A stretch of 35,364 nucleotides of DNA from DASQUP01 sp035641235 (GTDB lineage: Bacteria; Actinomycetota; CADDZG01; WHSQ01), in NCBI GenBank assembly GCA_035641235.1, contig DASQUP010000187.1, positions 1-35,364 on the forward strand, read 5' to 3'. Each line of letters begins with the position of its first letter. The first letter of the stretch is position 1. The translations under genes and the position numbers were made by a program. The notes under the pieces are model-generated. The model was not told the origin of the DNA, ran no database searches, and was given only the letters and a program-made list of their open reading frames with translations. This document shows, piece by piece, positions 8,925 to 16,018 of the stretch.

Positions 8925-9977
8925 TTACGGCGCGAGCGCCTCGGCCAACGTGCGGATTGCGCCCGGGTAGCGGTATTGGAGCCCGCCGTGGGTGCCGTCG
9001 AACAACTCCAGAGTGTGGTCGATGCCAAGCGCCCTCAACTCCCTGGAGAACGCCTGCGCGCCCAGGTCCAAGAAGAACTCGTCCGACCGGCCGGCATCCA
9101 GATAGATCCTCTTCATGGAAGCGAGGGCATCGGCGTGGGTTGGCGCCATCCTGACGGGGTCCCACTGGAGCCACCGCTCCCACACGTCACCCACGAGCCG
9201 GCCCGTCTCGATCTCGAATGGAAGGATCGCCTTGCCCGGCGCGCTGGCGTCGGGCGAGTAACAGGCGGCCATGGCGTACATGTTGAGAGGCTCACCGAAG
9301 AGGTTGAAGTCGAAACGATCCGCCTCGCGCAGCCGTTTCCAGAACACGTCGTAGGAGCCCTCGAACTTGTCCCGCAGGATGCGCGCCGAGGGGGCGAAGT
9401 CGCGCTGGTAGCAGGCCTCGAACAACGCGTCCCCCGCGTGGGAGGCGAGGGCGCCGAATACATCGGGGCGTAGCATCGGCACCACCATCGCCCCATACCC
9501 GCCGCTCGACTTCCCGGTGATCCCCCGGTGGTCGCGATCTGCGATCGTCGGGTAGTTCGAGTCGACGAACGGCACGATCTCGTCACACAAGTAGTCCATA
9601 TACGGTCCGGTTGATATCGAGTTGATGAACTGCGAACCGCCGTACGACGTCCATGCATCCACGAACACGACAATGGCTCGCGGTACCGACGAATCCCCGA
9701 ATAGATCGTCGACGCGCTCGAAAATGTTGGGCTCGAACGCGCTGCGGTTGTGCCACATGTCGACCTGCCCGGTAAATCCCTGGATCACGTACACCGAGGG
9801 GCGACGATCGCCGTCGGGGATTCCGTGCGGCACATAGACGTACAGGGGGCGGCGCGCCGTATCACCTAGCGGGTTGCCGGCGAGCAGATCCGACTCCACC
9901 GTCAGCTCGTCCAACCGGCCGGTCGGCTCGCGACCCCACGGCGCGCCGGGCGGCCCAGGAACAGAGCGCAGCGTCAT
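8925..9977 (-). CDS. Alpha/beta-hydrolase fold esterase (esterase D / Fes-like)
   Basis: Predicted soluble 350-aa serine hydrolase of the putative-esterase family (PF00756-like). The nucleophile elbow is visible as GKSSGGYGA, preceded by RDHRGIT. A catalytic Asp is probably in YLDAGRSDEFFLD and the His in FDGTHGGLQYRYP near the C-terminus. The N-terminal 100 residues form a beta-rich region with RRPLYVYVPHG and YVIQGFTG. No signal peptide is evident. The substrate is unknown; family members act on acyl-thioesters, siderophores or mycolyl esters. ATG 9977 is used, though an open frame runs further upstream. A long hairpin ends only three bases before this ATG, which is odd for a translated start. 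Confidence 0.82.
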   Translation of the reverse strand: MTLRSVPGPPGAPWGREPTGRLDELTVESDLLAGNPLGDTARRPLYVYVPHGIPDGDRRPSVYVIQGFTGQVDMWHNRSAFEPNIFERVDDLFGDSSVPRAIVVFVDAWTSYGGSQFINSISTGPYMDYLCDEIVPFVDSNYPTIADRDHRGITGKSSGGYGAMVVPMLRPDVFGALASHAGDALFEACYQRDFAPSARILRDKFEGSYDVFWKRLREADRFDFNLFGEPLNMYAMAACYSPDASAPGKAILPFEIETGRLVGDVWERWLQWDPVRMAPTHADALASMKRIYLDAGRSDEFFLDLGAQAFSRELRALGIDHTLELFDGTHGGLQYRYPGAIRTLAEALAP

Positions 9978-9980
9978 GCC

Positions 9981-10031
9981 CGTTCTTTTCTTCTGTGAGC
10001 ACCCTGAGGGTGCATAGAGGAGAAAAGAACG
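9981..10031. terminator. Long hairpin between sucD and the esterase start
   Basis: Outer arms CGTTCTTTTC (9981-9990) and GAAAAGAACG (10022-10031) pair perfectly, and inner arms GCACCCT and AGGGTGC (9999-10013) extend the structure. It starts four bases after the sucD stop on the minus strand and ends three bases before the esterase ATG, so it may terminate the sucCD transcript and/or mask the esterase start. Confidence 0.65.
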
Positions 10032-10035
10032 AGCT

Positions 10036-10917
10036 TCATGTCGCTCCGCGGATCTCGGCCACGATCTCGCCCACCTCCGTCGGGTTACGGCCGACGCGGA
10101 TCCCCACGGCCTCCAGCGCATCTGCTTTGGCCTGCGCCGTCCCCCTGGACCCAGAGATGATCGCTCCGGCATGGCCCATCCGCTTTCCCGGCGGCGCGGT
10201 GAACCCGGCGATGTACGCGACCACCGGCTTCGTCATGTTCTCCTTCGCCCATGCTGCGGCGCGCTCTTCGGCGTCGCCGCCGATCTCTCCGACGAGCACG
10301 ACGAGCTCGGTCTCGTCGTCGGCCTCGAACTTGGCCAACACGTCGATGAAGTCGGAGCCGGGAATGGGATCGCCCCCGATCCCTACACAGGTGGATTGGC
10401 CGATCCCCCGTTGAGTCAGTTCGTAAACGATCTGGTAGGTGAGCGTTCCCGAGCGAGATACGAGTCCCACCGGTCCGGGTGCACAGATCTCCCCGGGAAT
10501 GATGCCGACGTTTGCCCTACCCGGTGATATCAGCCCAGGACAGTTCGGTCCGATAAGCGTCACATCGCGAGATGACGAGCGTAGATACGGAACCGTGCGC
10601 GCCATGTCCATTGCCGGAATGCCTTCGGTGATGGCGATAATGACATCGATCCCGGCGTCATGAGCCTCAAGAACGGCATCCGCGGCAAACCGCGCCGGGA
10701 CGAACACCATCGCAACGTTTGCGCCGGTCGCGAACACGGCGCCTGCCACCGTGTCGAATACCGGCACCCCATCGACATCCGTACCACCCTTGCCCGGGGT
10801 AACACCGGCCACGAGGTTCGTGCCGTAATCACGGTTGCGCTTGGCATGGAACGAACCCTCGCGCCCCGTCAGCCCTTGGACGACCAGGCGAGTGTCTTTA
10901 TCAATCAGGATCGACAT
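10036..10917 (-). CDS. sucD: Succinate-CoA ligase, alpha subunit
   Basis: Subunit of succinyl-CoA synthetase that binds CoA and carries the phosphohistidine intermediate of the succinyl-CoA to succinate plus NTP reaction. The 293 aa are normal for the family. Visible features are the CoA-binding N-terminus (LVVQGLTGREGSFHAKRN), TEGIPAMDM, LIGPNCPGLI, and the active-site His in RMGHAGAIISG near residue 250. The ATG at 10917 is four bases after the sucC stop, so the two subunits are co-translated. With the mutase subunit upstream it can serve propionate-to-succinate flow as well as the TCA cycle. Confidence 0.96.
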   Translation of the reverse strand: MSILIDKDTRLVVQGLTGREGSFHAKRNRDYGTNLVAGVTPGKGGTDVDGVPVFDTVAGAVFATGANVAMVFVPARFAADAVLEAHDAGIDVIIAITEGIPAMDMARTVPYLRSSSRDVTLIGPNCPGLISPGRANVGIIPGEICAPGPVGLVSRSGTLTYQIVYELTQRGIGQSTCVGIGGDPIPGSDFIDVLAKFEADDETELVVLVGEIGGDAEERAAAWAKENMTKPVVAYIAGFTAPPGKRMGHAGAIISGSRGTAQAKADALEAVGIRVGRNPTEVGEIVAEIRGAT

Positions 10918-10921
10918 TGGT

Positions 10922-12073
10922 CTAGTGGGATCCTTTCGTCGCGAGCTCAACCGCACTCTCCGCGGCTCCGAGCATCGTTTCGGCAGCGTGGAGCATCGGA
11001 TGCGGGGCTTCGGCGAGCATCTTGCGCCCTTCTTCAGCATTTGTTCCGTCCAAACGGACGACGATCGGCACCTTCACATCCAAGCGGTTCAGTGCGTCGA
11101 TGATGCCTTCGGCAACGAGGTCACAGCGCGTGATGCCACCGAAGATGTTCACGAGCACGCTCTTCACCTCTTTGTTCGAAGTGATCACCTCGAGGCCGGC
11201 GGATAGAACATCGGCGCCGGCTCCGCCCCCTACATCGAGGAAGTTGGCGGGCTCACCACCCGCGGCCTTCACAACGTCGAGCGTCGACATCACGAGGCCC
11301 GCTCCGTTTCCAATTACCCCCACATCGCCCTCGAGCTTGATGAAGTTGAGTCCCTTCTCCTTAGCCAACCGTTCTTGCTCCGGGATCTCGTGCGCCGCCT
11401 TCAATTCGTCGAAGATGGGGTGGCGATAGGTAGCCGACTCGTCGAGCGAAACCTTTGCATCGAGGGCAACCACCCGCCCGTCCCCCGTAAGCACAAGCGG
11501 ATTGACCTCCACGAGTGAGGCATCGAGCTCGACAAACGCGCGGTACAGCTTGGGAACGACGGCGATAGCTTCGCGGTGCGCGGAGGGATCGAGATTGGCT
11601 CCAAACACCAACCGCCGCGCGTGGAAGTCGGAAATCCCGAGCAGCGGATCGATGTGGACGCGCGATATCGCCTCCGGATCGGTGGCCGCGACCTCCTCGA
11701 TGTCCACTCCCCCTTTCGAGCTCATCATTCCGAGGAACTTCCGCTCGGAGCGATCGAGCAGGAACGAGCAGTAGTACTCGTCCTTGATGTCTCCTGCTCG
11801 TTCGACGAGGACGCGTGTGACGGAATGCCCCTTGATGTCCATACCGAGGATCTGCGACGCCACCTCACCTGCGGCCTCCGGCGAGTCGGCAAGTTTGATC
11901 CCTCCGGCCTTGCCGCGCCCGCCCACCTGCACCTGGGCCTTCACAACAACCTTGCCGCCCAGTCCGCGCGCCGCATCCGTTGCCCCCTCCGGGGTCCGGG
12001 CCACCCGGCCCTCGGGCACGGGGACCTCGAATCGGCGAAGGAGCTCCTTGCCCTGGTATTCGAATAGATCCAC
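10922..12073 (-). CDS. sucC: Succinate-CoA ligase, beta subunit
   Basis: ATP-grasp subunit that binds nucleotide and completes the succinyl-CoA synthetase heterodimer, 383 aa. It starts VDLFEYQGKELLRRFEVPVP, the family N-terminus. KVVVKAQVQVGGRGKAGGIK is the nucleotide-binding region, EVNPLV carries metal ligands, and VNIFGGITRCDLVAEGI is the conserved C-terminal block. The start is a GTG at 12073, chosen because GGGAGG lies four bases upstream and the protein then begins at the conserved position. Its first base overlaps the stop of the upstream B12-domain gene, so mutase subunit, sucC and sucD form one operon. Confidence 0.96.
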   Translation of the reverse strand: MDLFEYQGKELLRRFEVPVPEGRVARTPEGATDAARGLGGKVVVKAQVQVGGRGKAGGIKLADSPEAAGEVASQILGMDIKGHSVTRVLVERAGDIKDEYYCSFLLDRSERKFLGMMSSKGGVDIEEVAATDPEAISRVHIDPLLGISDFHARRLVFGANLDPSAHREAIAVVPKLYRAFVELDASLVEVNPLVLTGDGRVVALDAKVSLDESATYRHPIFDELKAAHEIPEQERLAKEKGLNFIKLEGDVGVIGNGAGLVMSTLDVVKAAGGEPANFLDVGGGAGADVLSAGLEVITSNKEVKSVLVNIFGGITRCDLVAEGIIDALNRLDVKVPIVVRLDGTNAEEGRKMLAEAPHPMLHAAETMLGAAESAVELATKGSH

Positions 12074-12498
12074 TACGCCTCCCGCTCCAGTCCGGCACGC
12101 GCTATGTGCCGGTCGACCCACTCGATGATTTCCCCCGTCGTCGTTCCCGGCGTGAAGACCTCCTCGATACCCTGGTCTTTGAGCTTCGGGATGTCGGACT
12201 CGGGGATGATGCCTCCTCCGAAAACGACCATGTCGCCGCCGGATTCCCTTATTAGCTCGACTACTCGCGGGAACAAGGTCATGTGCGCGCCCGACAAACA
12301 GGAGAGCCCCACTGCATCAACGTCCTCCTGGATCGCTGCGGATGCAATCTGCTCGGGGGTCTGATGAAGTCCTGTGTAGATGACCTCCATCCCGGCGTCC
12401 CTGAGGGCACGCGCAACAACCTTGATCCCCCGGTCATGACCATCGAGACCGGGCTTGGCGACCAAAATGCGTGGTCGTCCCTGTGCCACCGTTGGCAC
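12073..12498 (-). CDS. Methylmalonyl-CoA mutase small subunit (stand-alone cobalamin-binding domain)
   Basis: A B12-binding protein of about 141 aa corresponding to the C-terminal domain of methylmalonyl-CoA mutase, which converts (R)-methylmalonyl-CoA to succinyl-CoA. The base-off cobalamin motif DxHxxG is present in KPGLDGHDRGIKVVARAL, followed by the usual VIYTGLHQTPEQIASAAI, VGLSCLSGAHM, GGGIIPESDIPKL and FTPGTTTGEIIEWV blocks. Split large/small subunits are known in several bacteria and in archaea; the large catalytic subunit is not in this window. The start is uncertain: GTG 12498 or 12501 fits GAGG upstream, and the open frame extends to 12732. Coupling to sucCD places product succinyl-CoA directly before its ligase. 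Confidence 0.9.
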   Translation of the reverse strand: MPTVAQGRPRILVAKPGLDGHDRGIKVVARALRDAGMEVIYTGLHQTPEQIASAAIQEDVDAVGLSCLSGAHMTLFPRVVELIRESGGDMVVFGGGIIPESDIPKLKDQGIEEVFTPGTTTGEIIEWVDRHIARAGLEREA

Positions 12499-12660
12499 CA
12501 CCTCTCTGTCCGTTCCGTACACACAGCCAAGGGATGCGGCGCCGAACCTCGCTTTGTCTCGCCGTACCCGTAATGGAGAACGACGCGCGGATGTTGCTAC
12601 CGTGTTGCAGTCACCCTGCGCGCCATCCCCGACCGAAGCGACATTAGCAGGTAGATAGGA

Positions 12661-14124
12661 GTGCTCAGGTTGGAATATGCCACCATCGAAATATGCCGGC
12701 GGTTGCTCGACGCAGGCTCCTTCCAGCCTCATCCAGATGACCTCACGACGCCGAATCCACTCGAATTCCCCGGATATCTCGAGGTGGTTACCCGGCTTCG
12801 TTCCGCCGGCAACGACGAGTCCGTGGTGTCGGCGCGCGGTTTAATCCACGACCGGGCCGTTGAACTCGCGGCCTTCGACTTCTCCTTTATGGGGGGCAGC
12901 ATGGGTGAGGTCGCCGGCGAACGTATGGCAGTGGGGCTCGAACGCGCGGCCGGCGAGGGCGTTCCCTTCGTGCTGGTGACCTCCACTGGAGGAGCACGGA
13001 TGCAGGAGGGAATGCGGGCCCTGGTCCAGATGCCCAAGGTTGTTTCCGCCAGGCTCGAACTCGCTGCCGCCCACCAGCCATTGGTAGCGCTTCTCGACGA
13101 CCCGACGACCGGAGGCGTTCTGGCAAGCATCGCCGCTCTAGCGGACTTCACTGCCGCCCGCCCCGGTGCCACAGTGGGTTTTGCAGGTCCTCGAATCGTT
13201 CACCGCGTTACCGGTGCTCCGCCCTCGGAAGACTCCCACACGAGCGAATCCGCCCTCGCCGTCGGACTCGTAGATGCAATCGACGATTCCGAACCCGAAA
13301 TGTCATGGGTCCGAGCCGTCATCGGCGCGCTCGCCCCGAACGGTCCCCGCAGCGTGCCCGCGCCGCGCCTCGTGACACAACCGGACGCGACGGTCGACGA
13401 GTGGGCCGCTGTGAATATCGAACGCGCGGGCGACAGGCCGACGGCGTCGGGTCTCTTGTTCCAGATCAGCGATGACTTGGTTGAGCTGCGCGGTGACCGA
13501 GCGGGCCGCGACGACCGCGCTGTGGTTGCGGCCCTCGTCCGCATCGCCGGCCGGAAAGCGATCGCGCTGGCGCTGGATCGAAACCTTGCTCCCGGCCCTG
13601 CAGGATTCCGCAAAGCGCGCCGGGCCGTCGCGGTTGCCGCCCGCCTCGATCTTCCGGTTGTCACACTCGTTGATACCCCTGGAGCCGATCCATCGGAGGA
13701 GTCCGAGTCCGGTGGAGTCGCGTGGGAGATAGCGGCGTTGTACGAGGCAATGCTGGCCGCTCCCGTCCCGGTGCTGTCGGTCCTAACGGGTGAGGGAGGT
13801 TCCGGCGGAGGACTTGCTTTCGCCGTTGGCGATGTGCTGCTCGCCTATACGTCGTCAATCTTTTCGATCATTCGCCCCGAAGCAGCGGCGGAAATCCTGT
13901 GGCGCGATCCCGGCCGAGCTCCCGAAGCGGCTGAGCTTCTAAAGCCCTCCGCCCACGACCTGCTGCGCTTCGGGATTGCGGACGCTCTGGTGGACGAGCC
14001 ACTGGGCGCCAAGACACTCCAGCACGTGTTGGCCTATCATCTCGACCTTCTCGACGGTGAGGCAGCGACGCGCCGCGAGCGGGCCGAACGGCGCCGCAAA
14101 CGATGGAGACGGAGTGGAACGTAA
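12661..14124 (+). CDS. Fused acetyl/acyl-CoA carboxylase carboxyltransferase (AccD-AccA type)
   Basis: Single 487-aa protein that transfers CO2 from carboxybiotin to an acyl-CoA. The N-terminal half (about residues 30-240) is AccD/beta-like, with the oxyanion region VTSTGGARMQEGMRALVQMPK. The C-terminal half (about 255-470) is AccA/alpha-like, with GRKAIALALDRN, VTLVDTPGADP, LTGEGGSGGGLAFAVGD and SIIRPEAAAEILWR. The N-terminal zinc ribbon of E. coli AccD is absent (only one Cys near the start). GTG 12661 has AGGT 8 bases upstream; TTG 12670 is an alternative. It is divergent from the mutase-sucCD operon, so it may work on propionyl-CoA, or as acetyl-CoA carboxylase in lipid synthesis. No biotin protein is nearby. 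Confidence 0.9.
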   Translation: MLRLEYATIEICRRLLDAGSFQPHPDDLTTPNPLEFPGYLEVVTRLRSAGNDESVVSARGLIHDRAVELAAFDFSFMGGSMGEVAGERMAVGLERAAGEGVPFVLVTSTGGARMQEGMRALVQMPKVVSARLELAAAHQPLVALLDDPTTGGVLASIAALADFTAARPGATVGFAGPRIVHRVTGAPPSEDSHTSESALAVGLVDAIDDSEPEMSWVRAVIGALAPNGPRSVPAPRLVTQPDATVDEWAAVNIERAGDRPTASGLLFQISDDLVELRGDRAGRDDRAVVAALVRIAGRKAIALALDRNLAPGPAGFRKARRAVAVAARLDLPVVTLVDTPGADPSEESESGGVAWEIAALYEAMLAAPVPVLSVLTGEGGSGGGLAFAVGDVLLAYTSSIFSIIRPEAAAEILWRDPGRAPEAAELLKPSAHDLLRFGIADALVDEPLGAKTLQHVLAYHLDLLDGEAATRRERAERRRKRWRRSGT

Positions 14125-14965
14125 CCCGAAGCGAGCACGGAAAAAGGAAGCGCGCGACAGACGCACCGAGGCCTTGATTGCTGCGTATCGGAGGCGGCGC
14201 GCCGCGCGCATCGCAGCTGTCCTCGCTGCAATAGTGGCGATTGTCGGCCTCATGCTGTACGCGACCGGCCAGGACGAACCCGACACCCCGGCTGCAGGCA
14301 ACGAAGCGGAAGAGACCACGGAACCAGAAGAGGAGGAGACCGGCGACGGCGCCGAGAACGCGCCGTGTCCGGAAGTCAAGGCACCGAAGTCGAATCCAAA
14401 GACGGATTACGAGAGTGCGCCTTCACCCGATGAGGTTCTCGAGGAAGGTGTCGACTACCTTGCGGTGATTCGCACTTCGTGCGGGAACATCCGGATCGAT
14501 CTTCTCGAGGAGAGGCCGGCGACGGTCGCGAACTTCGTGTTCCTCGCGCGCGAGGGCTATTTCAACGGGCTTATGTGGCACCGCGTGGAGGAGAACTTCG
14601 TGATCCAGGGGGGAGATCCAAACAACCTGAATGGGCAACCGCCCGACGGCCCGGGTTACGAGATCCCCGACGAACTTGAAGGGACGACGGGCGACGACTA
14701 CGTATACGGGACCTTCGCCATGGCGAACCGCGGCCCCGATACCGGCGGGAGTCAGTTCTTCGGCATCGTCCACGATGCGGAATCGGCCCTGTCGGGCGAG
14801 GATCCGGAGTCGGCCGGGCTCGATCCCCTGTACACGGTCTTCGGACAGGCCCTGGAGAACTCGTACGAAGTCCTCAGAGACATCTCCATGCAACCAACGG
14901 ACCCGGAAACGAGCATCCCGCGCGTCCCGGTCTACATCGAGAAAGTCAACATCGTCGAGAAGTAG
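14114..14965 (+). CDS. Membrane-anchored cyclophilin-type peptidyl-prolyl isomerase
   Basis: Predicted extracytoplasmic protein-folding enzyme, 283 aa. A very basic cytoplasmic N-terminus (residues 1-31) precedes one membrane helix (about 32-51, ARIAAVLAAIVAIVGLMLY), an acidic low-complexity linker (52-82), then the cyclophilin domain. Diagnostic blocks are TVANFVFLAREGYFNGLMWH, FVIQGGDP, FAMANRGPDTGGSQFF and YTVFGQ. The start is a GTG at 14114 inside the end of the carboxylase gene (11-bp overlap), supported by GGAGACGGA just upstream. Co-transcription with the carboxylase is likely although the functions are unrelated. Its stop codon lies in the first arm of a strong hairpin. Confidence 0.92.
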   Translation: MERNPKRARKKEARDRRTEALIAAYRRRRAARIAAVLAAIVAIVGLMLYATGQDEPDTPAAGNEAEETTEPEEEETGDGAENAPCPEVKAPKSNPKTDYESAPSPDEVLEEGVDYLAVIRTSCGNIRIDLLEERPATVANFVFLAREGYFNGLMWHRVEENFVIQGGDPNNLNGQPPDGPGYEIPDELEGTTGDDYVYGTFAMANRGPDTGGSQFFGIVHDAESALSGEDPESAGLDPLYTVFGQALENSYEVLRDISMQPTDPETSIPRVPVYIEKVNIVEK

Positions 14966-14988
14966 TGCGCGCCCGCAGCGCGCACTAC
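14962..14988 (+). terminator. Hairpin overlapping the cyclophilin stop codon
   Basis: Arms GTAGTGCGCGC (14962-14972) and GCGCGCACTAC (14978-14988) form a perfect 11-bp stem with a 5-nt loop. The TAG stop at 14963-14965 is part of the left arm. No T-tract follows; T-less hairpin terminators are common in high-GC actinobacteria. Confidence 0.7.
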
Positions 14989-14995
14989 CAGGTTT

Positions 14996-15110
14996 CGAGA
15001 TGGCAATCGACCACCACCCCTCGGGGGTCAGTTGCCATGGCACGATCGGGCGGCTCGGCTCACTTTGCGAGATGGCAATCGACCACCACCCCTCGGGGGT
15101 CAGTTGCCAT
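14996..15110. repeat. Two exact 43-bp direct repeats that each fold into a hairpin (repeat family 2)
   Basis: Copies at 14996-15038 and 15068-15110 are identical over 43 bases, with a period of 72. Each contains arms ATGGCAA and TTGCCAT, plus inner GACC/GGTC pairing, so each can form a stem-loop. The gap lies between convergent cyclophilin and phosphoribosyltransferase genes. The left arm (GCGAGATGGCAATCGACCA) reappears with few changes, inverted, at 35112-35133. The remaining gap to 15142 is a G+C-only, self-complementary stretch. Confidence 0.85.
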
Positions 15111-15142
15111 TTCAGGGCCCGGGCGCGCCCGCGCCCCGCCGG

Positions 15143-16018
15143 CTAGGTTTCGGCGCGGCCCGAGGCCTCCCCCAGGTCCACTATCGCCCGCTCCAACTCG
15201 GGATTGAGGCCCCACCGGCCGTCGAAATACACATGCTCGTCCCACGGGAACAGGATCAAGTCGTCGCTGATCAATCCGGCGACGTCGGGCGCCGGATTGG
15301 CCCAGGTATGTGCAGCCAGGGCGACCGAGACCACCCTTCTCGCTCCGGACTTCATGGCCTCGTCCGCAACCATCGCCAGCGTCTCCCCGCTGTCGGCGAC
15401 GTCGTCGACAACTGCGATCACACGTCCGGCGATCGCGGGCGAGACCCGAACCTTCCACTCGGGGGATTGCCTCACCACGAGGTCGTTTTCGCGCCGCGTG
15501 AGCTGGACCGGGTGGAGGTTGCATCGCAATGCGGCCGCCACCGCCACGGCCGGCAGCAGGCCGGCGCGCGCCACGCCGACGACGGCCTCGATGCCCGCCG
15601 GCGCCAGCGACTCTGCCAGGCGAATGGTCAGGGCGCCGAACTCGTCCCAGGACACCGGGCGCACTCCAACACGCCGCGCGTAGTCGTAGCTCCGGACGCG
15701 TTCCACGTCCGTGTCGGTGCGCTCCAGGACGATCCGCTTCGAGAATCCTCCGCTCTCGCCAGCCTTCTTGAGACGGGCGCCCTCGATCGCCTCGGCCGAC
15801 AGGCCGAGGGCTTCGCCCAGCTCCCTCACCACTTCGGCAACGTCCGCGAGCTCTTCCGGTGAACGGTGGGCCGCAAGCTCCCCGGTCTCCTCGCGCAGCT
15901 TGTCGATCAGGCGGTTGAAGTACTCCGACTCGTCGGCGACATGCGTCACCGGCTCGACACCGGCGCGCCGAAGAAGCTCGGGTACTCGATCTCGGACGAG
16001 CTTGCCGTAGCCAGTCAC
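15143..16018 (-). CDS. MazG-like nucleotide pyrophosphohydrolase fused to a phosphoribosyltransferase
   Basis: A 291-aa two-domain cytosolic protein. Residues 1-100 resemble the COG4997 MazG-like NTP-pyrophosphatases: KLVRDRVPELLRRAG, the metal-binding KLREETGELAAH and EELADVAEVV helices, and AGESGGFSKRIVLER. Residues 125-285 resemble COG2236 purine phosphoribosyltransferases: VVGVARAGLLPAVAVA, the PRPP loop VIAVVDDVADSGET (200-213), and a C-terminal LFPWDEHVYFDG like the xanthine-guanine PRTases. The fusion suggests purine salvage joined to nucleotide house-cleaning, but no substrate can be assigned. It starts with GTG, overlapping the pcrA stop by four bases, so it is the last gene of the guaA operon. 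Confidence 0.85.
   Translation of the reverse strand: MTGYGKLVRDRVPELLRRAGVEPVTHVADESEYFNRLIDKLREETGELAAHRSPEELADVAEVVRELGEALGLSAEAIEGARLKKAGESGGFSKRIVLERTDTDVERVRSYDYARRVGVRPVSWDEFGALTIRLAESLAPAGIEAVVGVARAGLLPAVAVAAALRCNLHPVQLTRRENDLVVRQSPEWKVRVSPAIAGRVIAVVDDVADSGETLAMVADEAMKSGARRVVSVALAAHTWANPAPDVAGLISDDLILFPWDEHVYFDGRWGLNPELERAIVDLGEASGRAET

Noticed and set aside
12499..12732. Longer B12-domain protein starting at ATG 12732
   Set aside because: The added 78 residues show no domain, and the start would lie inside the divergent carboxylase gene.
14996..15110. Possible CRISPR array from the exact 43-bp direct repeats
   Set aside because: Only two copies, a 29-bp intervening stretch, no cas genes nearby, and the repeat is a large self-complementary hairpin with a relative elsewhere in the window.
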